From positions 124,001 through 188,000 of the forward strand of contig NZ_FNFP01000002.1 of NCBI RefSeq assembly GCF_900100845.1: a DNA stretch of 64,000 nucleotides, in the 5' to 3' direction. The position numbers were made by a program, and so were the translations under genes. Origin of the DNA: Natronincola ferrireducens (GTDB lineage: Bacteria; Bacillota; Clostridia; Peptostreptococcales; Natronincolaceae). Shown one piece after another: positions 1 through 5,864 of the stretch. Within the stretch, counting starts at the first letter, position 1. Every line of letters starts with the position of its first letter. Under the pieces are notes generated by a model. The model did not search any database and had not been told where the DNA came from. It saw nothing but the letters and a program-made list of their open reading frames with translations.

Positions 1-183
1 AAAGGAGCCGCGAAGGTTTCTGGATATATTACAGATATTATGGCTAGCTTACCTGAAACCGTCAATGCCTTAACTGGTACTGACTTAACCCAAATACTAA
101 AGAGTAGAATTCACACAACTACTGAAAGTCCATCAGAGACTCAACCAGCACCAAAGATTCACCCAACTGAACAAGGGGAATAG
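1..183 (+). CDS. Flotillin-like (SPFH/YqiK) protein, C-terminal fragment
   Basis: The reading frame is open from the first base and ends at TAG 181-183, giving the last 60 residues of a protein whose start lies outside the window. The segment ITDIMASLPETVNALTG followed by DLTQIL resembles the conserved C-terminal part of bacterial flotillins (YuaG/FloT, YqiK), which scaffold membrane microdomains. It ends in a Pro/Thr/Glu-rich tail of about 20 residues. No membrane or SPFH domain is visible because only the tail is present, so the family call rests on this one motif. A terminator hairpin follows 7 bases after the stop, so this is the last gene of its transcript. Confidence 0.6.
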   Translation, partial: KGAAKVSGYITDIMASLPETVNALTGTDLTQILKSRIHTTTESPSETQPAPKIHPTEQGE

Positions 184-190
184 ATAAAAA

Positions 191-223
191 AGTCTTAGCA
201 TAACTAGTGCTAAGACTTTTTTT
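191..223 (+). terminator. Intrinsic terminator after the flotillin-like gene
   Basis: A perfect 10-bp stem (AGTCTTAGCA with TGCTAAGACT) encloses a 7-base loop and runs into seven T residues. It is a textbook Rho-independent terminator placed directly after the stop codon. Confidence 0.9.
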
Positions 224-487
224 GAGAAACAGTAAATACAAAGAATTTATTTGTTGAATGAAAAACTAAATTCCAGTGTCTAGAAGTTACCCATTTTATG
301 CAGGATTAACTTCTATGTCAATACCTTAATAAACCAGTTTTTAGCTTTAACACCATAGATTTTAAGGATTTTCTGCACGACAAGGGGGCAACTGAAATTA
401 GTGTGAAAGACTAAATTCCACTTTCCTTCGTGCAAGACTAAACTCTAAAAAGCAGAATTTAAATTTTCATTTTAGTTATAAATTACC
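224..487. other. Gene-free stretch with repeated ACTAAATTCC words and a hairpin
   Basis: I see no coding region here. ACTAAATTCCA occurs twice in the same orientation (265-275 and 410-420), and a related AGACTAAACTCT lies at 435-446. A perfect 9-bp inverted repeat, TAGAAGTTA/TAACTTCTA, spans 281-315 with a 17-base loop. Short repeated words of this kind are typical of the ends of decayed insertion sequences, but no transposase fragment is visible, so that reading is only a guess. Confidence 0.4.
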
Positions 488-516
488 TTTACTAAGAACG
501 TATGTTCTGATATAAT
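488..516 (+). promoter_or_regulatory. Sigma-A promoter of the SOS-type unit
   Basis: A -35 TTTACT (488-493) and a perfect -10 TATAAT (511-516) are separated by exactly 17 bases. A perfect LexA box fills the spacer and a second lies just downstream of the -10, so repressor binding would block RNA polymerase directly. The first SD and start codon follow about 30-40 bases downstream of the -10. Confidence 0.7.
496..507. promoter_or_regulatory. LexA (DinR) operator 1
   Basis: GAACGTATGTTC matches the Gram-positive SOS box GAAC-N4-GTTC perfectly and is fully palindromic. It lies between the -35 and -10 hexamers of the promoter. Confidence 0.85.
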
Positions 517-523
517 AAAAACA

Positions 524-535
524 GAACATACGTTT
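524..535. promoter_or_regulatory. LexA (DinR) operator 2, one mismatch
   Basis: GAACATACGTTT matches GAAC-N4-GTTC except for the last base. Its centre is 28 bp from that of operator 1, and it sits over the expected transcription start. Two boxes suggest cooperative, tight control. Confidence 0.7.
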
Positions 536-554
536 GAATTCGGGAGGGGTAGTA

Positions 555-644
555 ATGAAGTCGATGGTATTTGTAGGAACAGTAAGGGAATTAAGACAAT
601 ATCTAGAACAATGGAAAAAAACTACATCAAAGCAGGTAAAATAA
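555..644 (+). CDS. Predicted 29-residue SOS-controlled peptide
   Basis: An ATG at 555 follows a strong SD (GGAGGGG, 543-549) at a good distance and opens 29 codons to TAA at 642-644. The product starts MKSMVFVGTVRELRQYLEQ and ends basic (WKKTTSKQVK). Residues 9-22 could form an amphipathic helix. It is the first coding unit after the LexA-box promoter. I do not recognise a family. SOS-induced small proteins of Gram-positives (for example YneA) often block division, but nothing here shows that function. It overlaps in another frame the weak upstream extension of the next gene. The call rests on the SD and the context, not on homology. Confidence 0.4.
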   Translation: MKSMVFVGTVRELRQYLEQWKKTTSKQVK

Positions 645-688
645 TAATGAATCTAAGCAAATTATGTAAGGGATGGAGGGATGTCCAA

Positions 689-931
689 GTGAAGGGTGAA
701 CAGATAGAGATTTTAAAAGCCATTGAGAAATTTATAAGAGATAATGGATTTTACCCAACGATATGGGAAATATGTAGATTAGTAAATGTAAAATCTACTA
801 GAGGAGTACATATGTATCTAAAACGGTTAGGAGAACTGGGAATTGTTGAAAATCAGGGGGCTTTACTTGGAACCATGAAGATCACCAAAAAGGGTAGAGA
901 TGTCATAAAGGCCTATGAAATTATAGGATGA
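689..931 (+). CDS. LexA-type winged-helix protein lacking the protease domain
   Basis: The 80-residue product aligns by eye with the N-terminal DNA-binding domain of LexA: helix 1 is QIEILKAIEKFIRDNG, and PTIWEICRLVNVKSTRGVH supplies the helix-turn-helix, like PTVREIGEAVGLKSTSTVH in classical LexA. It ends about where LexA would enter its hinge, so the Ala-Gly cleavage site and the Ser/Lys S24 peptidase half are absent. I chose GTG 689 because it follows a clear SD (GGAGGG, 675-680) and matches where LexA proteins begin. The frame stays open upstream to ATG 647 (3 bases after the peptide's stop) and to ATG 611. Two LexA boxes precede the unit. A non-cleavable SOS-box binder would damp the response, but that role is inference. 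Confidence 0.7.
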   Translation: MKGEQIEILKAIEKFIRDNGFYPTIWEICRLVNVKSTRGVHMYLKRLGELGIVENQGALLGTMKITKKGRDVIKAYEIIG

Positions 932-958
932 TTCTATTATGAATATAAGTATTAATCC

Positions 959-1021
959 AAGGTAGTGTTCACTTCTTCAATAGAAAGAGGGACCCTACCT
1001 TTTATTGTAGACCCTCTATTG
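959..1021 (+). terminator. Possible terminator or pseudoknot-like structure after the LexA-like gene
   Basis: AAGGTAG (959-965) pairs with CTACCTT (995-1001), which is followed by TTATTG. CAATAG+AGGG (within 978-991, with a 4-base bulge) pairs with CCCTCTATTG (1012-1021). The two stems interleave, so they are either alternative folds or an H-type pseudoknot. The position after the stop codon suggests a 3' end signal, but there is no strong T-run. Confidence 0.3.
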
Positions 1022-1051
1022 CATAAAGAAGACAACCTATCCCCTAAACAA

Positions 1052-1058
1052 TTCGACA
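1052..1058 (-). promoter_or_regulatory. Spo0A box (reverse orientation)
   Basis: TTCGACA is the exact complement of the 0A box TGTCGAA. It lies 579 bases before the deacetylase gene. Alone it could be chance, but two more perfect boxes follow in the same intergenic region. Confidence 0.35.
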
Positions 1059-1202
1059 CATTGTGTTACTTTTTTGAAATTTCAATATTGCCTTGGTAAT
1101 AGCTAAGTAATACTACAAGACAGTATAGCTACATCACTTCTTAAAAACTTGGCTTGGTTAAAAACTATTGTTGATTTTCACATTCCATGAATTCCTGAAT
1201 TC

Positions 1203-1257
1203 TGTCATCGTGAGGGAACCAAAGGATCTTAGACTTTTCCCTATGGGCAGAGTGACA
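1203..1257. repeat. Short palindromic intergenic repeat
   Basis: The 55-bp element starts TGTCATCGTGAGGGAA and ends TTCCC...GGGCAGAGTGACA. Its ends are inverted repeats (TGTCA/TGACA and AGGGAA/TTCCCT), and an internal AAGGATCTTAGAC resembles the AAGAATCT core of the dispersed TGTCATTCTGAGCG-type repeats that I recall from clostridial and other bacterial genomes. It would fold into a long imperfect hairpin. I saw only this copy in the window. Confidence 0.45.
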
Positions 1258-1387
1258 ATCACTTAATATCTTGTTTATACAATATCAACATCTATCTTTA
1301 ATATAGCCAAAAACTTAATTAATCTTTATATAATTCAATTGAAATGTCCTAGTATTTACTACAAGAGATTGCTGGTTTATAAAGTCA

Positions 1388-1394
1388 TGTCGAA
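1388..1394 (+). promoter_or_regulatory. Spo0A box
   Basis: TGTCGAA is a perfect match to the 0A box. It lies exactly 50 bp upstream of another perfect box in the same orientation, which places the two on the same face of the helix. Confidence 0.5.
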
Positions 1395-1437
1395 TTTACT
1401 CTTTTTTTATTTATACGTTAATTTTAATATAGAAGAA

Positions 1438-1444
1438 TGTCGAA
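1438..1444 (+). promoter_or_regulatory. Spo0A box, 50 bp from its partner
   Basis: TGTCGAA again matches the 0A box perfectly. It lies about 190 bp before the deacetylase start and just upstream of TACAAT (1453-1458), which could be an extended -10 (TGTTACAAT). Confidence 0.5.
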
Positions 1445-1507
1445 TAAATTGTTACAATGGAAATAGAAGGATAGATTTAAGATAAAGGGGGAGGGTAGAG
1501 GAGGCAA

Positions 1508-1570
1508 GTGACTGAAAGGATTACAAATAATTTAAAGTTTCTTCATAATAGCTTAACAGTTCTTCAGTGA
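1508..1570 (+). CDS. Possible 20-residue ORF with a perfect SD
   Basis: GTG at 1508 follows AGAGGAGG at an ideal distance and opens 20 codons (MTERITNNLKFLHNSLTVLQ) before TGA. It resembles nothing I recognise and may be a leader peptide for the deacetylase gene, the surviving start of a decayed gene, or chance. The strength of the SD is the only support. Confidence 0.25.
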   Translation: MTERITNNLKFLHNSLTVLQ

Positions 1571-1636
1571 ATGTTTTAAAATGTCCGATATAATAGAGAT
1601 AACAAAAGAAAACTTATACAGACTGGAGAGATTGGG

Positions 1637-2614
1637 ATGAAAAAGTTAAGTGGAATATTAATTGCTGTGATAATGGTTATAGGACTTGTTGTAGGAGGAT
1701 TTTCTTTTTCAGAAACTAGAAAACATATAACATCTAATGATTTACAAGAAATTGAAAAAGGCTTTCAAGAAGAGAAAGTCGTAGAAAATGAAGATAACCT
1801 AAAAGGTTTAGAGGATGAATTTAACGATAAAGAAGAAATGAACAAAGAAAAGGAAGAAAATAAAAAACATGAAACCATCAACACAGAAGATGGGAAAAAA
1901 CCACTTCCAAACATAGGGGATTATGGACAAGAGGGTCATAAGTCTTCTAAAAAGGTATTTCTAACCTTTGATGACGGGCCCACTTCTTTAACACCTAAAA
2001 TATTAGATATATTGAAGGAACATGATGTTTTAGCTACCTTTTTTGTTATAGGGAAATTAGCGGAAGATCAACCTGATATTGTACAAAGAACCTATGATGA
2101 GGGGCACATGGTTCTACCCCATTCTTATTCTCATGATTACAGCATTTATAGTACCTTTGAAACCTTTTATGATGATTTTTATAGGGCAGAAGAAGTTGTT
2201 GAAAACATATTAAACATAGAGGTACCTCCCATTTTTCGCTTTCCTGGTGGGTCCTCCAATCATAGCTCCTTTAGATATGGAGGTAAACAATTTATGCCTC
2301 AGCTTACAGAGGATATAAAAGAAAAAGGGTATTATTACATTGATTGGAATGTTTCATCTGGTGATGCAGGTCCTGATTATAATGATAAAGATAAGATGCT
2401 GAACAATATATTCCAAGGGGCAAAAAATAAAGATTTTATTGTAGTACTATGCCATGATGTTTCCTGGAATGTAAAAATGGCAGAAATATTACCCCAGGTA
2501 ATCACAACGCTAAGAGAACAGGGTTACCAGTTTAGGACATTTAAAGATATTACTGAAGAAGAATTAAATAAAATGGTAAGCTTGAAAATTGCAAACAAGT
2601 CTATCGTGCGATAG
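1637..2614 (+). CDS. Polysaccharide (peptidoglycan) deacetylase, CE4/NodB family
   Basis: Residues 5-25 form a signal anchor or signal peptide. Residues 30-105 are a highly charged Glu/Lys linker that probably spans the wall. The NodB domain begins at about 106 with motif 1 FDDGP (111-115, carrying the catalytic base and a metal-binding Asp), followed by the metal-binding HSYSH (162-166) and the RFPGG motif. The product is therefore a secreted or membrane-tethered metal-dependent N-deacetylase acting on cell-wall glycans. The start ATG follows GGAGAG. Length (325 residues) fits the family with an added linker. The substrate (GlcNAc or MurNAc) cannot be told from sequence. Upstream Spo0A boxes hint at stationary-phase or sporulation control. 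A terminator follows, so the gene is probably monocistronic. Confidence 0.88.
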   Translation: MKKLSGILIAVIMVIGLVVGGFSFSETRKHITSNDLQEIEKGFQEEKVVENEDNLKGLEDEFNDKEEMNKEKEENKKHETINTEDGKKPLPNIGDYGQEGHKSSKKVFLTFDDGPTSLTPKILDILKEHDVLATFFVIGKLAEDQPDIVQRTYDEGHMVLPHSYSHDYSIYSTFETFYDDFYRAEEVVENILNIEVPPIFRFPGGSSNHSSFRYGGKQFMPQLTEDIKEKGYYYIDWNVSSGDAGPDYNDKDKMLNNIFQGAKNKDFIVVLCHDVSWNVKMAEILPQVITTLREQGYQFRTFKDITEEELNKMVSLKIANKSIVR

Positions 2615-2619
2615 AAAGA

Positions 2620-2651
2620 AGCGGGTTAGTAGTATACTCTAACCTGCTTTT
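2620..2651 (+). terminator. Terminator after the deacetylase gene
   Basis: A 10-bp stem (AGCGGGTTAG with CTAACCTGCT, one G-U pair) with a 9-base loop is followed by four T residues. Confidence 0.75.
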
Positions 2652-2764
2652 AAAAATTAAAGCTATTCTAATTTTCACTTCATTACAAAATTCCACCCCT
2701 TCATTATATGATTAAGAACAGAATGTCAGTGTTGATTTTATTTTGTTATAGACAGGAGTAGTGG

Positions 2765-2793
2765 GCATATTTTTATAGTGTACTCAATATAAT
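2765..2793 (+). promoter_or_regulatory. Sigma-E-like (mother-cell) promoter of the 53-residue ORF
   Basis: GCATATT (2765-2771) is a perfect sigma-E/sigma-K -35 (KMATATT). Fourteen bases downstream lies AATATAAT (2786-2793), which matches CATACAMT at six of eight positions. A sigma-A reading of TATAAT (2788-2793) lacks a good -35. Confidence 0.4.
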
Positions 2794-2829
2794 GGTTGTA
2801 CAAATATAAATAATATGGGAGAAAAGCTT

Positions 2830-2991
2830 ATGATTACAAAGGAGTCAATGGGTAAGAAAAGTGCTATAGCGGAGATAAAGAAACAGCAATATCGAGTTTT
2901 ATACCAGGTGCTTCTGCAGATTTTAGAGTTTGCCTTGTTAATTGGCTGTTTGTTTGGATTACTTATGTTGTTCTTTGAATTGTATTATTAA
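2830..2991 (+). CDS. Small single-pass membrane protein, 53 residues
   Basis: ATG 2830 follows GGGAG and opens 53 codons to TAA. The N-terminal half is basic (KESMGKKSAIAEIKKQQYR). Residues about 28-50 form one hydrophobic helix (FALLIGCLFGLLMLFF), which predicts an N-in membrane peptide. I do not recognise the family. A sigma-E-like promoter upstream and a terminator right after the stop frame it as an independent gene, possibly a sporulation peptide of the mother cell; the last point is inference. Confidence 0.55.
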   Translation: MITKESMGKKSAIAEIKKQQYRVLYQVLLQILEFALLIGCLFGLLMLFFELYY

Positions 2992-3000
2992 TAGTAAGAT

Positions 3001-3029
3001 AGCTGCCATAAGGTGGCTTTTTCTTTTTT
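3001..3029 (+). terminator. Terminator after the small membrane protein gene
   Basis: A 7-bp stem AGCTGCC/GGTGGCT (two G-U pairs) with an ATAA loop leads into a run that is almost all T. Confidence 0.75.
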
Positions 3030-3126
3030 AGTGCCAAAGCATTACAAAATTTATCATATTCAATGAAGGATTTTAAAGGGAAATGAAGAATAAATATAAT
3101 AAGAATCAAGCAGGCAGGTGATGGTT

Positions 3127-4389
3127 TTGGAAAAAAAAAGAAAAGCAAACAAGAGGATTTCCTTTAAAAAAGTTAGTAAATTATTTATAGGGATGATTAT
3201 ATTGTTATACTTTTTATCACGAGTATCTCCATTTTTTAGTCAAGCAACCAATAAGACCTATATAGCAGAGTATGGTAAAATAGAATCACTTGTATCAAGA
3301 GAAGGACTTGTTGTAAGGGATGAAAAAGTTGTTGGAACCTTAGGGGAAGGAGAAATAAACCTTGCTGTAAACATTGGAGAAAAGGTAGCAAAGGGTCAAA
3401 AACTAGCTACTATTTACTTAGATGAGGTGGATGAGAAAACAACAAAAGATTTAGAGATAATCAGTTTAAGAATAGAGAATATTAAGGGACAGCAAACCCA
3501 GCAATCAATTTTCCATAGAGATATTGAGAAAATCAATCAAGAGATAGCTGGAATTTCTAAGGAAATACAGCAAAATATAGAGGAAGGCCAATATGAAAAG
3601 ATAAAAGGATTAAAAGAGAAGATAGCCCTTTTAGTGGAGAAGAAAAGTATTATCAGCGGTGAAAAAAGCTTTGCTGGTCAAAATTTAGAGCAATTGGAGA
3701 GACAACGGCAGATCCTTCAAAATAAAGTTAATGCATCTGTTGAGAAAATATATAGTGAATTTTCAGGCATAGTTGCTGTAGGCAGCGATGGACTAGAAGA
3801 CATTTTAAGTTTGAAGAATATAGATGAAATTACGGGGCAACAATTAAGGGTAATTGAAAATACTTATGAGTCAGGGAGAAATAATTTACAGAAGCAGAAT
3901 ATAAAGATTATAAAGAGCCATCGATGGAGTATTATTGTTGAATTACAGGACTCAGAGATTGAAGGAATGGAGAAGGGAAAGACCATAAAGATAAGACAAC
4001 GGGGAAATCCTAGAGAATACAATGCACTTATTAGGAATATTATTTCTGAGGAAGAAAGCAATATGGTTATACTGGATTTAAATGAGTTTATGGAAAGCTT
4101 TTATGAGGAACGAACCCTTGATCTGGATATGATTAAAAGTAGTTATGAAGGTATTATGATTCCTGAAACAGCTATTATAGAGAAAGAAGGACAAGAGGGT
4201 GTGTATCGATTAGATATTAATGGTTTTTCTAGATTTGTACCTGTTAAGGTAAAAGGAAGGAATCGAGAATATGCAATTGTTTATCATGGTTATTTTGAAC
4301 ATGAGGGTAATAGAGTAAACACCATAAACTTTTATGATGAAATAATAATGTATGCTGAAAAAATTTCAGAAGGCGATAAAGTACGCTAA
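3127..4389 (+). CDS. HlyD-like membrane-anchored adaptor protein
   Basis: The protein has a basic N-terminus, one membrane segment at about residues 20-38, a barrel-sandwich (lipoyl-like) region around residues 55-100 with the motif VNIGEKVAKGQKLATIY, a coiled coil at about 100-220 and a C-terminal beta-rich part. This is the layout of HlyD/membrane-fusion adaptors, which normally pair with an exporter, but no transporter gene is adjacent. Instead it leads the yggS-sepF-yggT-ylmH-divIVA division cluster, so a role at the septum or in wall assembly is possible. I chose TTG 3127 because GCAGGTGAT (3114-3122) is a good SD for it; ATG 3121 and GTG 3118 overlap that SD. It stops 21 bases before yggS. 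Confidence 0.65.
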   Translation: MEKKRKANKRISFKKVSKLFIGMIILLYFLSRVSPFFSQATNKTYIAEYGKIESLVSREGLVVRDEKVVGTLGEGEINLAVNIGEKVAKGQKLATIYLDEVDEKTTKDLEIISLRIENIKGQQTQQSIFHRDIEKINQEIAGISKEIQQNIEEGQYEKIKGLKEKIALLVEKKSIISGEKSFAGQNLEQLERQRQILQNKVNASVEKIYSEFSGIVAVGSDGLEDILSLKNIDEITGQQLRVIENTYESGRNNLQKQNIKIIKSHRWSIIVELQDSEIEGMEKGKTIKIRQRGNPREYNALIRNIISEEESNMVILDLNEFMESFYEERTLDLDMIKSSYEGIMIPETAIIEKEGQEGVYRLDINGFSRFVPVKVKGRNREYAIVYHGYFEHEGNRVNTINFYDEIIMYAEKISEGDKVR

Positions 4390-4410
4390 ATTAGGTAAGG
4401 AGGAATTTGT

Positions 4411-5106
4411 TTGACAATAGATATTAACATCAATCTTAGAGAAGTAGAAGAAAAAATCCGTGTAGCAGCTTTAAAGGCGGGAAGAGATGCTAAAGATATA
4501 CAACTAATTGCTGTAACTAAAACAGTGGAGCCAGAGATTATAAAAAAAGCTATAGAGTATGGAGTTAAACATGTAGGAGAAAACAAAGTCCAAGAGTTGT
4601 TAAGGAAATATGAAGTAATAGGAGATCAAGTTCAATGGCACATGATTGGCCATCTTCAAAAAAACAAAGTAAAATATATTATTGATAAAGTTGCTCTAAT
4701 CCATTCTGTAGATTCCTATGATTTAGCTTTAGAAATAGATAAGAGAGCTAAAAAATCAGGTCTTATAATGAAGTGTCTTCTACAGGTTAATGTTTCGGGA
4801 GAAGAGACAAAGTATGGTGTATCTCGAGAACAAGCAAAGGATTTATTAAAGGAAATTAGTAAACTGCATAATATTCATATTGTTGGTTTAATGACAATGG
4901 CTCCCTATGTTGAGGAAGCAAAGGAAACAAGAGCTTGCTTTGAAAGCCTCAAAGAACTATCTTTAGAGATAGAAAAAATGGGATTACATAATATCCAAAT
5001 GAAATATTTATCTATGGGTATGTCTAATGATTTTGAAGTAGCAATTGAAGAAGGTGGAACTTTGGTAAGAATTGGAAGTAAAATTTTTGGAGAACGTAAC
5101 TACTAG
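4411..5106 (+). CDS. yggS: YggS/YlmE family PLP homeostasis protein
   Basis: The product binds pyridoxal 5'-phosphate and buffers its pool; no enzymatic reaction is established for the family. The 231-residue length is typical. Visible are AVTKTVEPEII with the PLP-binding Lys, the HMIGHLQKNK motif, VNVSGEETKYG and the C-terminal LSMGMSNDFEVAIEEG phosphate-binding segment. Translation begins at TTG 4411 behind AAGGAGG. It is followed after 17 bases by sepF, the arrangement found in Bacillus (ylmE-ylmF-ylmG-ylmH-divIVA). Confidence 0.93.
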   Translation: MTIDININLREVEEKIRVAALKAGRDAKDIQLIAVTKTVEPEIIKKAIEYGVKHVGENKVQELLRKYEVIGDQVQWHMIGHLQKNKVKYIIDKVALIHSVDSYDLALEIDKRAKKSGLIMKCLLQVNVSGEETKYGVSREQAKDLLKEISKLHNIHIVGLMTMAPYVEEAKETRACFESLKELSLEIEKMGLHNIQMKYLSMGMSNDFEVAIEEGGTLVRIGSKIFGERNY

Positions 5107-5123
5107 ACTAAGGAGGATCAATT

Positions 5124-5567
5124 ATGGCGGGAAAAATTATTGATAAGGTAAAATATTTTATGGGGTTAGATGTATTTGAAGAGGAAGAGATACAGGGTGA
5201 TGATGAACAATATCAGCAGGATGATATGACACCTGTCTTAAATAGTAATAAAAAGAATAAAATTTTAAATATACATACAACAACACAAATGAAGGTAATT
5301 ATTTATGAGCCTAGCAATTTTGATGAAGCTCCAGGTATTGTAGACAATTTAAAAAACAGAAAACCTGTTATTATTAATTTAGAAAATATCGAACCTGATT
5401 TAGCTAGAAAGTTTTTTGATTTTTTAAATGGTGCGATCTATGCCTTAGATGGAAATATTCAAAAGGTTTCCACAGGTATATTTATTTTAGCTCCTAACAA
5501 TGTAGACATTATGGGGAACATTAAAGAGGAGTTAAAAAATAAAGGGGTTTTTCCCTGGCAGAAATAA
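5124..5567 (+). CDS. sepF: Cell division protein SepF
   Basis: SepF bundles FtsZ filaments and tethers them to the membrane. The first 15 residues (MAGKIIDKVKYFMGL) form the expected amphipathic membrane-binding helix. Residues 20-50 are an acidic, poorly ordered linker, and the C-terminal half (from about residue 55) carries the SepF fold with KPVIINLENIE and the DFLNGAIYALDG segment. Length 147 is typical. SD AAGGAGG precedes the ATG. It is co-transcribed with yggS and yggT. FtsZ itself is not in the window. Confidence 0.93.
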   Translation: MAGKIIDKVKYFMGLDVFEEEEIQGDDEQYQQDDMTPVLNSNKKNKILNIHTTTQMKVIIYEPSNFDEAPGIVDNLKNRKPVIINLENIEPDLARKFFDFLNGAIYALDGNIQKVSTGIFILAPNNVDIMGNIKEELKNKGVFPWQK

Positions 5568-5585
5568 AAAGGAGTGTGATTATAT

Positions 5586-5864
5586 TTGTTTGCAACCTCA
5601 GATATTATAAGGGCATTATACTATTTAGCTAGACTAATCAATGTTTTTATTTTGATTAGAGTATTGTTTTCTTGGATTAACCCAAACCCCCACAGTTCAT
5701 TGGTGCAGTTCATTTATGGGGTAACAGAACCTATCTTATCCCCTGTAAGAAATCTCATATACAAACTTGGATATACCGGCATGATAGATTTTTCACCAAT
5801 TTTAGCTATATTATTGGTGAATATGGGCTATTCACTGCTGGTAAGGCTGGTAATTAGCCTGTGA
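5586..5864 (+). CDS. YggT family membrane protein
   Basis: This 92-residue protein has two hydrophobic segments (about 12-30 and 70-90) separated by the family signature RVLFSWINPNPHS and GVTEPILSPVRNLI. YggT/YlmG proteins sit in the membrane next to sepF in many bacteria and are linked to division or nucleoid organisation, with an unknown mechanism. The start is TTG 5586, 11 bases after the GGAG of its SD. The stop overlaps the GTG start of ylmH by four bases, which indicates translational coupling. Confidence 0.88.
   Translation: MFATSDIIRALYYLARLINVFILIRVLFSWINPNPHSSLVQFIYGVTEPILSPVRNLIYKLGYTGMIDFSPILAILLVNMGYSLLVRLVISL

Larger units (their letters stand above)
932..1636. other. Long gene-poor region before the deacetylase gene
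   Basis: About 700 bases hold no ORF of recognisable family. Visible here are two sets of pairing segments just after the LexA-like gene (959-965 with 995-1001, and 978-991 with 1012-1021), three perfect Spo0A boxes, a 55-bp palindromic repeat (1203-1257), and a 20-codon GTG ORF with a perfect SD (1508-1570). The rest is AT-rich DNA in which I see nothing further. Confidence 0.6.
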
